Shown one piece after another: positions 7,791 to 14,529 of a stretch of DNA of 14,529 nucleotides (its first letter is position 1; each line of letters begins with the position of its first letter). The notes below the pieces were generated by a model, which saw nothing but the letters and a program-made list of their open reading frames with translations, did no database searches and had not been told where the DNA came from. Location of the stretch: assembly GCA_031282225.1 (NCBI GenBank), contig JAITEC010000139.1, positions 1 to 14,529 of the forward strand, read 5' to 3'. This DNA comes from Oscillospiraceae bacterium (GTDB lineage Bacteria > Bacillota > Clostridia > Oscillospirales > Oscillospiraceae). The position numbers were made by a program, and so were the translations under genes.

Positions 7791-10517
7791 ATGCGCTTTC
7801 ACGGCATAGCTTCACGCATAATACTATCTGTCGTGCCCATAATCGCCGTCTCCACGCTGCTGTTCATATTCGCGATACATGGCATCACGAGCAAGCAGAT
7901 AAGCGACCAGATAAACGGCACGATGCGGGAAAACCTCGAATCGGTGAGCCTTCGCATCGAAAACGAGCTGATAAGCTGCGCGACCGACGCGCGTTCCCTC
8001 GCCATATACATGAGCGGCTGCACCCCGCAGTCAGCCGTAAACGGCGAGTTGAAGCAGTTCCTCTCGCGCATGATAGCCGCCAACGAGAACACAATGGGCG
8101 GCGGCATTTGGCTCGAGCCTTACGCGCTGCTGCCAGACAGGGAGCGATTTTGTCCCTATGTCCACATTGACGGCGGGGAGGTAGTGTACGAAGACGACTA
8201 CACCGCGGCCAGCGGCATAGATTACATGGAGACCGGCTGGTACAAAAACGGAAGGCTGTCCGAGGGCGAGCCCGTGTGGTCCGAGGTGTACTACGACCCG
8301 CTTGCTGACGTTGTCATGGTCACGGCGACAGCGCCGTTTTTCGGCGTGGACGGCTCCATGCGCGGCGTGGCGACAATAGACGTGTCCCTGTCCGACATAC
8401 GCCTGCTCGTGTCCGAAATATCCGTAGGCCGCACGGGCCGCGCCTTTATGCTCGGCGCGAACGGGGAATATATATCGCCCATAGACAGCGCACGCGACGC
8501 GGGCGACAGGATACAAAGCGACCCGGACGGATCCGTGCGGCAAATGGGCGAGAGCCTGCTCGCCACGGGCAACGGCACTACTGGCTTTTCGCGCGAAGGC
8601 GCAAACTACACCGCCTACTACAAGACCATACCCGAGAGCGGGTGGATATTAACTATTTTAATTGAGAGCAAAGAGCTGTCCGGGAGCAATTGGGCCGCCG
8701 TCTTCGCCACGGCGCTCCTGCCTCTCGCGGGGTTGCTGCTCGCCACCGTGTCCGTAGTGCTCACTGCCCACAAGCTGCGCCGCGACCTGGGCAAGGTGAA
8801 CGAATTTGCCGACGCCGCAGCCGCAGGCGATTTCACGAACAGGATAGATGTCCGCGCGTATGACGAAATAAGCGCAATGGAGCGGCACTTGAACAACATG
8901 ATGGCCCGTATGCAGGCAATGTACGACCGCTCCGAGCATATGCGCGACGCGGCCGTAGCGGCCTCGCGGGCCAAAAGCGACTTTCTGTCCAACATGTCGC
9001 ATGAGATGCGCACGCCAATGAACGCTATAATCGGCATGACGGCCATAGGCAAGATGTCCACCGGCACGGAGCGCAAGGATTACGCGTTCGACAAGATCGA
9101 AAGCGCGTCCTCGCACCTGCTCGGCGTTATCAACGACATATTGGATATGTCTAAAATCGAGGCGGGCAAGCTGGAACTGTCGCCTGCCGAGTTCGATTTT
9201 GAGAAGATGCTGCGCAAGGTCGTAAACGTAGTCGGATTCCGCGTCGAGGAGAAGTCCCAGGACTTTATTGTCAACATAGATAAGGACATACCGCGCAGCC
9301 TCATAGGCGACGAGCAGAGGCTGGCGCAAGTGATAACGAACCTGCTGTCAAACGCCGTCAAGTTCACCCCCGACGGCGGGAAGATATATCTCAACTCGTG
9401 CCTCGACGGCGAAGATGACGGGCAGTACACCGTGCGGTTCGAGGTGGCGGACACGGGGATAGGCATATCTCCCGAGCAGCAAAAGAAGCTGTTTGCCCCG
9501 TTCCAGCAGGCGGAGAGCAGCACGTCGCGCAAATACGGCGGCACAGGGCTGGGTCTTGCCATATCGAAGAATATCGCGGAGATGATGGGCGGCAGGATAT
9601 GGCTGGAGTCGGAGCCCGGGCAGGGCTCGAAATTTTCATTTACGGCGCGGCTCCGGCGCGGAGAGAACCCATCTCCGGGGTACGCGCGCCTCGGCAGCGG
9701 CGTGAATTGGAAGAACATACGCATCCTCGCCGTTGACGACGCCGAGGAGATACGCGAGTATTTCAAAGAGCTCAGCCACGAGTTCGGCATATACTGCGAC
9801 ACGGCCTCGGGCGGGGACGCCGCTCTCGGCCTCATACAAAAAAACGGCCCTTACGATATGTATTTTGTCGATTGGAAGATGCCGGGCATGGACGGCATGG
9901 AGGTATCAAGGCTCATAAAGCGCAACTCCGGCAGCGGCATCGTAGTTATGATATCGGCCGCAGAGTGGAGTTCCATAGAGACCGAGGCAAGGCAATCCGG
10001 CGTGGACAAGTTCTTGGCTAAGCCGCTCTTCCCATCCACGCTGTCCGACTGCGTTAACGAGTGCATGGGCGCCGAGAACGCCACGGCCCCGGAGCGGGAG
10101 CGCGGCGAGGCGACTGACGACTTTTCGGGCAGGTGCATACTGCTCGCGGAGGACGTGGACATCAACCGCGAGATTGTGGTGACGCTGCTCGGCCCCACGT
10201 CCCTCACCGTCGAATGCGCGACAAACGGCGCCGAGGCCGTCCGCGCGTTCGAGAATTCCCCGGAGCGGTACGACCTGATTTTAATGGATGTCCAGATGCC
10301 GGAGATGGACGGCTACGAGGCGACGCGCCGCATACGCGCGCTGGATCTGCCGAGGGCAGCGACAGTGCCCATAGTAGCCATGACCGCAAACGTCTTCCGC
10401 GAGGACATCATCCGCTGCGCCGAGGCCGGCATGAACGACCACATAGGCAAGCCCCTCGACTTCGAAGAAGTGCTGGAGAAACTCAGGCGGTATCTGGGCG
10501 CGCGCAGGGCGCCTTGA
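7791..10517 (+). CDS. Hybrid sensor histidine kinase: Cache - HAMP - HisKA - HATPase - REC - REC
   Basis: A 908-residue hybrid kinase, paralogue of its upstream neighbour. One membrane helix (about 10-30), an extracytoplasmic double-Cache-type sensor (about 33-295, with blocks [27 protein letters not shown] and GVATIDVSL), a second helix (about 301-323) and a HAMP linker (about 324-378). The kinase core has His404 in SHEMRTP, Asn517/Asn521, DTGIGIS (Asp554) and YGGTGLGLA (582-590). REC1 has Asp649/650 and phospho-site Asp694 in [13 protein letters not shown]2 has phospho-site Asp833 in [10 protein letters not shown]. Both keep the switch Ser/Thr and Lys. Cache domains usually bind small extracellular metabolites. 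The Arg expected before the Trp-Tyr pair of amino-acid-type Cache sensors is not seen (it reads METGWY), so I would not assume amino acids. ATG 7791 follows a purine-rich GAGAGGAAG. No Hpt or output domain. The stop codon lies inside the next promoter. Confidence 0.95.
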   Translation: MRFHGIASRIILSVVPIIAVSTLLFIFAIHGITSKQISDQINGTMRENLESVSLRIENELISCATDARSLAIYMSGCTPQSAVNGELKQFLSRMIAANENTMGGGIWLEPYALLPDRERFCPYVHIDGGEVVYEDDYTAASGIDYMETGWYKNGRLSEGEPVWSEVYYDPLADVVMVTATAPFFGVDGSMRGVATIDVSLSDIRLLVSEISVGRTGRAFMLGANGEYISPIDSARDAGDRIQSDPDGSVRQMGESLLATGNGTTGFSREGANYTAYYKTIPESGWILTILIESKELSGSNWAAVFATALLPLAGLLLATVSVVLTAHKLRRDLGKVNEFADAAAAGDFTNRIDVRAYDEISAMERHLNNMMARMQAMYDRSEHMRDAAVAASRAKSDFLSNMSHEMRTPMNAIIGMTAIGKMSTGTERKDYAFDKIESASSHLLGVINDILDMSKIEAGKLELSPAEFDFEKMLRKVVNVVGFRVEEKSQDFIVNIDKDIPRSLIGDEQRLAQVITNLLSNAVKFTPDGGKIYLNSCLDGEDDGQYTVRFEVADTGIGISPEQQKKLFAPFQQAESSTSRKYGGTGLGLAISKNIAEMMGGRIWLESEPGQGSKFSFTARLRRGENPSPGYARLGSGVNWKNIRILAVDDAEEIREYFKELSHEFGIYCDTASGGDAALGLIQKNGPYDMYFVDWKMPGMDGMEVSRLIKRNSGSGIVVMISAAEWSSIETEARQSGVDKFLAKPLFPSTLSDCVNECMGAENATAPERERGEATDDFSGRCILLAEDVDINREIVVTLLGPTSLTVECATNGAEAVRAFENSPERYDLILMDVQMPEMDGYEATRRIRALDLPRAATVPIVAMTANVFREDIIRCAEAGMNDHIGKPLDFEEVLEKLRRYLGARRAP

Positions 10518-10543
10518 CACGGCGCGCCCGGTTGGTGTAGAAT
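10514..10543 (+). promoter_or_regulatory. Sigma-70-type promoter before the ABC exporter pair
   Basis: TTGACA (10514-10519, six of six) and TAGAAT (10538-10543, five of six) are 18 bases apart. The -35 box contains the TGA stop of the second kinase (10515-10517). Transcription would begin about 10550, giving a leader of roughly 48 bases to the preferred GTG at 10598. It implies the exporter genes can be expressed apart from the upstream operon. Not tested; based on consensus match and placement in the only short gap here. Confidence 0.65.
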
Positions 10544-10587
10544 GCGCCTGTGACAACAAAGAGTAAAAAACCAAATCATCCGGGGGC

Positions 10588-10591
10588 GGAG
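10588..10591 (+). promoter_or_regulatory. Shine-Dalgarno site supporting GTG 10598
   Basis: GGAG after a G-rich run lies six bases before GTG 10598. The competing in-frame GTG at 10550 has no such site and coincides with the predicted transcription start. Confidence 0.5.
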
Positions 10592-10597
10592 CTGTCC

Positions 10598-12388
10598 GTG
10601 CGGGCGCACTTGCTCGTGCATATGCGCGGGTGTTGGCGGCGTTTTGCCGTAGCCGTGGCGGCGGCGGGCGCGAGTTTGCTGGCGGGTTTTCTCATGCCAC
10701 AGGTAGTTGGATTCACGGTGGACGCCGTGCTCGGCGGGGCCGACAGGGCGCTGCCTGCCGCCGCCGAGCGGCTCGTCTCGGCTCTGGGGGGCATGTCCAG
10801 GCTGCGCGAGCACCTCATAATATGCGCGGTGGGCGTCGCGGCGTGCGCCGCGCTGTCCGGCGCTTTCAACTATATATCCCGCACGCAGCTCGCGCGCGGC
10901 ACCGAGCGCTTTATAGAACGGCTGCGCGACGCGCTTTTCTCGCACGCGCAGCTGCTGCCACTTGAGTGGCATATGCGCAACCAAACTGGCGACATAATCC
11001 AGCGATGCACATCCGACGTGGAGACGGCGCGACGCTTTGTCTCCGAGCAATTCATAGAAGTAGTGCGCACGGCCATCTTGGTTGTGGCTGCGCTGGCCAT
11101 CATGTTCTCAATGAACACCGCCATGGCGTCGGTGGTGGCGGCGTTCATCCCCATAATACTGTTCTACTCGCTGTTTTTCAGCGCGCGCGTATCGCGCGAG
11201 TTCCGCAGCTGCGACGAGGCGGAGGGCGAGCTGATGTCAACAGTCCAGGAGAACTTGACGGGAGTGCGCGTCGTGAGGGCGTTCGGGCGCGAGAGGCACG
11301 AACTCGCCCGCTTCGACGAGAAGAACGACGCGCTAGCGGACAAGTGGATAAAACTCGGCGGGACGCTCGGCGTGTTCTGGGGGGTGGGCGACATAGTCTC
11401 CGCTGTCTCGGTATTGGCCGTGACTGCGTCCGGCGCGTACCTTGCGGCGTCCGGGGACATCACGCTCGGCGATTTTCTCGTCTTCCTGAGCTATTGCATG
11501 ACTATGGCGTGGCCCGTGCGGCAACTCGGCAGGACGCTCTCTGAGATGAGCAAGACCGGCGTATCGCTGCGCCGCATAGCGGACATACTCGGTCATCCGG
11601 CGGAACCGGAGGAGCCGGGCGCCCTGCGCCCCTCTCTCGGCGGCGATATAGCCTTCAACGGCGTCAGCTTCGCCTACGACGGGCTCACCGTGCTGCGCGA
11701 TGTCAGCTTTACCGCTCGGGGCGGCGCCACCTTGGGCATATTGGGCGCAACGGGTTCCGGCAAGTCCACCCTGGCCTATCTCCTCAGCCGCCTGTACGAG
11801 CTGCCAGACGGCTGCGGGGAAATAACGATAGGCGGCGTCGACATCCGAAAAATAGACAGGCACTATCTAAGGCGGGGCGTCGGGCTCATATTGCAAGAGC
11901 CCGCGCTGTTTTCAAAGACCATTTTCGAAAACATAGACATAGCCGCGTGCACGGGCGACATTGGCGCCGTGCGCGAGCGCGCGCGCCAAGCGGCTGTGGA
12001 CTCCGACATAATGGAGTTTGCCGATGGCTACGATACGCTCGTTGGCGAGCGCGGCGTCACGCTCTCCGGCGGGCAGAAGCAGCGCGTGGCCATTGCGCGC
12101 ACGCTCATGCTCTCAACGCCGATTGTAGTGTTCGACGACTCCATGTCCAGCCTCGACATGACAACGGACGCGCTCATACGCAACTCCCTGCGCGAGTCCA
12201 CGCGCGGCGCCACCGTGATAATTATATCCCACAGGATATCCACCCTCATGAAGGCCGACAGCATCGTGGTCATGGAGGCCGGCCGCGTAGCGGAGACGGG
12301 CACGCACGAGCAGCTCCTCGCCGGCGGCGGGATATACAGGCGCGTATACGAAATACAAAGCGCGGCCGGCTCCGGTGCGAACGCGTGA
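10598..12388 (+). CDS. ABC exporter half-transporter, subunit with degenerate Walker B (MdlA/MsbA-like)
   Basis: A type IV ABC exporter half: six membrane helices (about 14-38, 72-93, 155-172, 175-195, 258-282, 290-308), then an ATPase domain. In the membrane part ENLTGVRVVRAFGRE (218-232) is the usual coupling segment. Walker A is GATGSGKST (Lys389), the signature is a canonical LSGGQ (489-493), and the switch His545 is in SHRIST. Walker B reads VVFDDSMSSLD: Asp514 stands where the catalytic Glu normally is, as in the degenerate half of heterodimeric exporters such as TM287/288 or LmrCD. It should pair with the next gene's product, its GTG start overlapping this stop as GTGA. The start is uncertain: GTG 10550 would add 16 polar residues from an AT-rich stretch unlike the gene body, while GTG 10598 has a ribosome site and suits the predicted transcript. 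Likely exports lipid, drug or peptide; substrate unknown. Confidence 0.92.
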   Translation: MRAHLLVHMRGCWRRFAVAVAAAGASLLAGFLMPQVVGFTVDAVLGGADRALPAAAERLVSALGGMSRLREHLIICAVGVAACAALSGAFNYISRTQLARGTERFIERLRDALFSHAQLLPLEWHMRNQTGDIIQRCTSDVETARRFVSEQFIEVVRTAILVVAALAIMFSMNTAMASVVAAFIPIILFYSLFFSARVSREFRSCDEAEGELMSTVQENLTGVRVVRAFGRERHELARFDEKNDALADKWIKLGGTLGVFWGVGDIVSAVSVLAVTASGAYLAASGDITLGDFLVFLSYCMTMAWPVRQLGRTLSEMSKTGVSLRRIADILGHPAEPEEPGALRPSLGGDIAFNGVSFAYDGLTVLRDVSFTARGGATLGILGATGSGKSTLAYLLSRLYELPDGCGEITIGGVDIRKIDRHYLRRGVGLILQEPALFSKTIFENIDIAACTGDIGAVRERARQAAVDSDIMEFADGYDTLVGERGVTLSGGQKQRVAIARTLMLSTPIVVFDDSMSSLDMTTDALIRNSLRESTRGATVIIISHRISTLMKADSIVVMEAGRVAETGTHEQLLAGGGIYRRVYEIQSAAGSGANA

Positions 12389-14181
12389 GCGGGCGCCCGG
12401 GACGCGGGGGCGCCCACGCCCTCTCCGGCTGGCATATCCTCAGGCCGCATTTGGGTAAGATAAAAAAGAACATCGCCATTGTCGTCGCCGCCATGCTGGT
12501 GTCGTCGCTGTCGGAGGCGGCGTATCCGCTGTTCACGCGTTACGCCGTGCGCGAGTTCATAGAAAAGGGCTCCGTGTCCGGCATGGGGGCGTATATCGCC
12601 GCCTGCGCGTCCGTCATAACGGCGGGCGGCGTAGCTGTAATATTCTGGTCGCTGCACTCCATCGTGGTGGAGATGCGCATAGGCCCGGCGCTCAAGCGCG
12701 ACTGTTTCGTGCGGCTGCAGATGCTCCCCGTGCAGTATTACAGCTCAAATTCCGTGGGTTACCTCCTTGCCCGCGTCATGTCGGACACGGACAGGATATC
12801 CGGCCTCATAGCGTGGGGTCTATCGCACGCGCTGTGGAGCTTGTGCTATATAATCGGCTCGCTCGCGTTCATGTTCATGCTAAACGCGCGGCTGGCTCTC
12901 CTTCTCGCCGCCGCCTTGCCCATAGCCGCCGTGACTGTGTGGCTGTTCCAGCGGAAGATCATCGCCGTAAACAGGCGCATACGGCATATCAACTCCCGCA
13001 TATCCGGCGCGTACAACGACAGCATCACGGGCGTCAAGACATCAAAATCGCTCGTCATAGAGCAGCGCAACAGCGCCGAATTCAAGGAAATAACAGCCGA
13101 GATGTACCGCCAGTCCGTGCGGCTATCCACGCTGCGCGCCATGCTCATACCCGCCGTATCGTTTCTCGGCTCGCTGGCGGTGGGCGCCGTGCTCTACAGG
13201 GGCGGCGCGCTCAGGCAGGCCGGCCTCTTGGAATTTCAGGTCCTGTCGGCTCTCGTGCAGTACGCCGTTGGCATAGTAGAACCCGTCATGCAGATGTCCG
13301 GCATAATAACGGACTTTGTCTCCGCCCAGGCCTGCGTGGAGCGCGTGGCCGCGCTGCTGGGCGAGCCGCTCACCGTCACCGACTCGCCGCAGGCGGCGGC
13401 AAAATACGGCGGCATTTTCGACCCAAAGCCCGAGGGCTGGGAGCCGATAGAGGGCCGCGTCACGTTTGACCACGTGTATTTCAAGTATCCGGGCGCCGCA
13501 GGCTACGCGCTCGAGGATTTCTCGCTGGACATACCGGCCGGCGCCACGGTTGCCATTGTTGGCGAGACGGGCGCCGGCAAGTCCACCGTTGTAAACCTCG
13601 CCTGCAGGTTTTACGACCCCGAGCGCGGCCGCGTCCTCATAGACGGGCGCGACTGCCGCGAGCGCTCACAGCTCTGGCTGCACTCTTCCTTGGGATACGT
13701 GCTGCAAGACCCGCACCTTTTCTCCGGCACGGTCATGGAGAACATCCGATACGGACGCCTCGGCGCCTCCGACGAGGATGTCGTGAGCGCCGCTCGGCTC
13801 GCCTGCGCCGATGCCGTGGCGCTGCGGCTCGAGGACGGGTACGCGACCCAGGTGGGCGAGGGCGGCGATATGCTCTCCACGGGAGAAAAGCAGCTCATGT
13901 CGTTCGCCCGCGCCGTGTTGGCCGACCCCCCGATATTCATTCTCGACGAGGCCACCTCCAGCGTGGACACCGAGACCGAGGCTCTCATCCAAAACGCCAT
14001 ATCAAACATCCTGCGCGGTCGCACGTCTATAGTCATAGCCCACCGGCTGTCAACGATAAGCGGCGCCGACATGATAATAGTCCTCGAAGGCGGCAAGATA
14101 ATCGAGCGCGGCACACACTCCGAGCTCCTGGAAATGGGCGGGAAATACAGCGAGCTGTACAACGATTCTATAGGGAAATAA
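12385..14181 (+). CDS. ABC exporter half-transporter, subunit with catalytic Walker B (MdlB/MsbA-like)
   Basis: The 598-residue partner of the preceding half-transporter. It has six membrane helices in its first about 305 residues (for example 29-50, 69-92, 140-163, 165-187) and the coupling segment GAYNDSITGVKTSKSLV. The ATPase domain has Walker A GETGAGKST (Lys399), Walker B IFILDEATSSVD with the catalytic Glu522 present, and His553 in AHRLST. Its signature is LSTGE (497-501) instead of LSGGQ. So its own Walker motifs face the partner's good LSGGQ, forming the active site, while its altered signature faces the partner's Asp-type Walker B, forming the degenerate site. The frame stays open upstream to 11947 inside the first subunit, but family-like sequence begins only after 12385. 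I therefore take GTG 12385, which overlaps the previous stop by four bases; no clear ribosome site is visible, so translation is probably coupled. Substrate unknown. Confidence 0.93.
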   Translation: MSGRPGRGGAHALSGWHILRPHLGKIKKNIAIVVAAMLVSSLSEAAYPLFTRYAVREFIEKGSVSGMGAYIAACASVITAGGVAVIFWSLHSIVVEMRIGPALKRDCFVRLQMLPVQYYSSNSVGYLLARVMSDTDRISGLIAWGLSHALWSLCYIIGSLAFMFMLNARLALLLAAALPIAAVTVWLFQRKIIAVNRRIRHINSRISGAYNDSITGVKTSKSLVIEQRNSAEFKEITAEMYRQSVRLSTLRAMLIPAVSFLGSLAVGAVLYRGGALRQAGLLEFQVLSALVQYAVGIVEPVMQMSGIITDFVSAQACVERVAALLGEPLTVTDSPQAAAKYGGIFDPKPEGWEPIEGRVTFDHVYFKYPGAAGYALEDFSLDIPAGATVAIVGETGAGKSTVVNLACRFYDPERGRVLIDGRDCRERSQLWLHSSLGYVLQDPHLFSGTVMENIRYGRLGASDEDVVSAARLACADAVALRLEDGYATQVGEGGDMLSTGEKQLMSFARAVLADPPIFILDEATSSVDTETEALIQNAISNILRGRTSIVIAHRLSTISGADMIIVLEGGKIIERGTHSELLEMGGKYSELYNDSIGK

Positions 14182-14232
14182 GGGAGGCGACCGACATGCG
14201 CGCAAACATTCCGTAAATTCCCGCCTTCCCTT
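14180..14232 (+). repeat. Imperfect inverted repeat after the exporter operon
   Basis: AAGGGAGGCG (14180-14189) can pair with CGCCTTCCCTT (14222-14232) with one bulged base around a loop of about 32 bases. It starts on the exporter stop codon and ends inside the next -35 box. There is no T-run after it, so it is not a normal intrinsic terminator. It may be an attenuating structure or chance. Confidence 0.25.
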
Positions 14233-14259
14233 GACACCCCACCGCGCGTGTGGTAATCT
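14231..14259 (+). promoter_or_regulatory. Putative sigma-70-type promoter for the DUF1622 gene
   Basis: A perfect TTGACA (14231-14236) is followed after 17 bases by TAATCT (14254-14259), a weak -10 match (three of six). An alternative is GGTAAT at 14252-14257 preceded by an extended-type TG, with a 15-base spacer. Transcription would start near 14266, leaving a leader of about 60 bases. The perfect -35 box in the largest gap of the window makes a promoter likely; the exact -10 is uncertain. Confidence 0.5.
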
Positions 14260-14282
14260 GCAAGCAGAAAGCGCGCAATCGG

Positions 14283-14312
14283 GCGCCGCCGGGATTTTTT
14301 GCGATGCGGCGC
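14283..14312 (+). promoter_or_regulatory. Leader hairpin upstream of the DUF1622 gene
   Basis: GCGCCGC (14283-14289) and GCGGCGC (14306-14312) are perfect complements around a 16-base loop holding a T6 run. The 3' arm ends two bases before the AAAGGG ribosome site. GCGCGC at 14271-14276 and 14309-14314 could form a competing stem. It may tune translation. No known riboswitch is recognised. Confidence 0.35.
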
Positions 14313-14329
14313 GCAAAGGGATGGTAATT

Positions 14330-14529
14330 GTGCTGGAAGAAATAGATGCCGTGTTTCAGTCTATTGTCGAGGCGGGCATAATGCTGCTCGAATTCGTCGG
14401 CGTTGCCATACTCGTCGTAACTGCGGTGCGGTGTGCGCTCAATCTGCTTCGTCACGGCGTTTTCGTGCGGCTAAGGCTCGCCGAGGGCATAGCGCTCGCG
14501 CTGGAGTTCAAGCTGGGCGCCGAGGTGCT
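14330..14529 (+). CDS. DUF1622 family membrane protein (3' partial)
   Basis: The first 66 codons of a small membrane protein cut by the window end. A short amphipathic start (MLEEIDAVFQ) leads into a hydrophobic helix at about 16-36, then a basic loop and the block RLRLAEGIALALEFKLGAE. The pattern of a helix followed by an R-rich segment and LALEFKLG is what I know from DUF1622 proteins, which are usually about 110-130 residues with two or three membrane helices and no settled function. GTG 14330 is preferred because AAAGGG at 14315-14320 is nine bases away and the MLEE start matches relatives. An in-frame ATG at 14321 directly touches that site, which is too close. It has its own putative promoter and leader, so it is probably a separate transcription unit from the exporter pair. 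Confidence 0.78.
   Translation, partial: MLEEIDAVFQSIVEAGIMLLEFVGVAILVVTAVRCALNLLRHGVFVRLRLAEGIALALEFKLGAEV

Noticed and set aside
6180-10517. Near-identical DNA blocks as a repeat or mobile element
   Set aside because: They coincide exactly with homologous kinase and receiver domains of paralogous genes; there are no terminal repeats or transposase.
11947-12384. 146-codon upstream extension of the second ABC subunit
   Set aside because: It lies inside the first subunit's ATPase domain in another frame, is Arg/His-rich, and has no homology-like content; GTG 12385 gives a normal-length protein.
1-14529. CRISPR arrays, tRNA/rRNA genes, integrase or phage genes
   Set aside because: No spaced direct repeats, cloverleaf-like segments or recombinase motifs were seen on either strand.

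Overview
The window reads as one compact, entirely plus-strand stretch of a GC-rich bacterial chromosome. It holds eight protein genes, two of them cut by the window edges, and no gap longer than about 150 bases. I see no RNA genes, insertion sequences, CRISPR arrays or minus-strand genes. The gene content suggests an anaerobic Bacillota lineage, probably a high-GC member of Clostridia. The pointers are a large activase/dehydratase of the 2-hydroxyglutaryl-CoA dehydratase type, a PrsA-like foldase lipoprotein, clostridial-style hybrid histidine kinases, and a heterodimeric exporter with one degenerate ATP site. This is inference from family resemblance. Isoleucine is encoded mostly by ATA despite the high GC, which is a useful lineage marker.

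Layout: (1) Bases 1-3834 hold an activase-type protein (5' truncated) and a 445-residue 2-hydroxyacyl-CoA dehydratase-like protein, overlapping by 14 bases; in many relatives these are one polypeptide. (2) 3831-5057 is a secreted lipoprotein with a parvulin (PpiC) domain, joined by an ATGA stop/start overlap. (3) 5086-10517 holds two hybrid histidine kinases in tandem. They share a homologous HisKA-HATPase-REC-REC half but have unrelated sensors: six membrane helices plus GAF in the first, Cache plus HAMP in the second. (4) 10598-14181 is a pair of ABC exporter half-transporters that together make one consensus and one degenerate ATP site. A good promoter lies before them, with its -35 box overlapping the stop codon of the second kinase. 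(5) 14182-14329 is a promoter and leader region. (6) From 14330 a DUF1622 membrane protein runs off the window.

How the parts may work together: spacing up to 10517 (14-base overlap, 4-base overlap, 28-base gap, 47-base gap) fits one long transcript joining the Fe-S dehydratase system, the foldase and both kinases. The exporter pair appears to have its own promoter. No response regulator, Hpt protein or transcription factor lies in the window, so the kinases' output must be elsewhere. I did not find a clearly new system. The points most worth following are the split activase/dehydratase, the paired kinases with matching dimerisation modules, and the promoter and start arrangement before the exporter.
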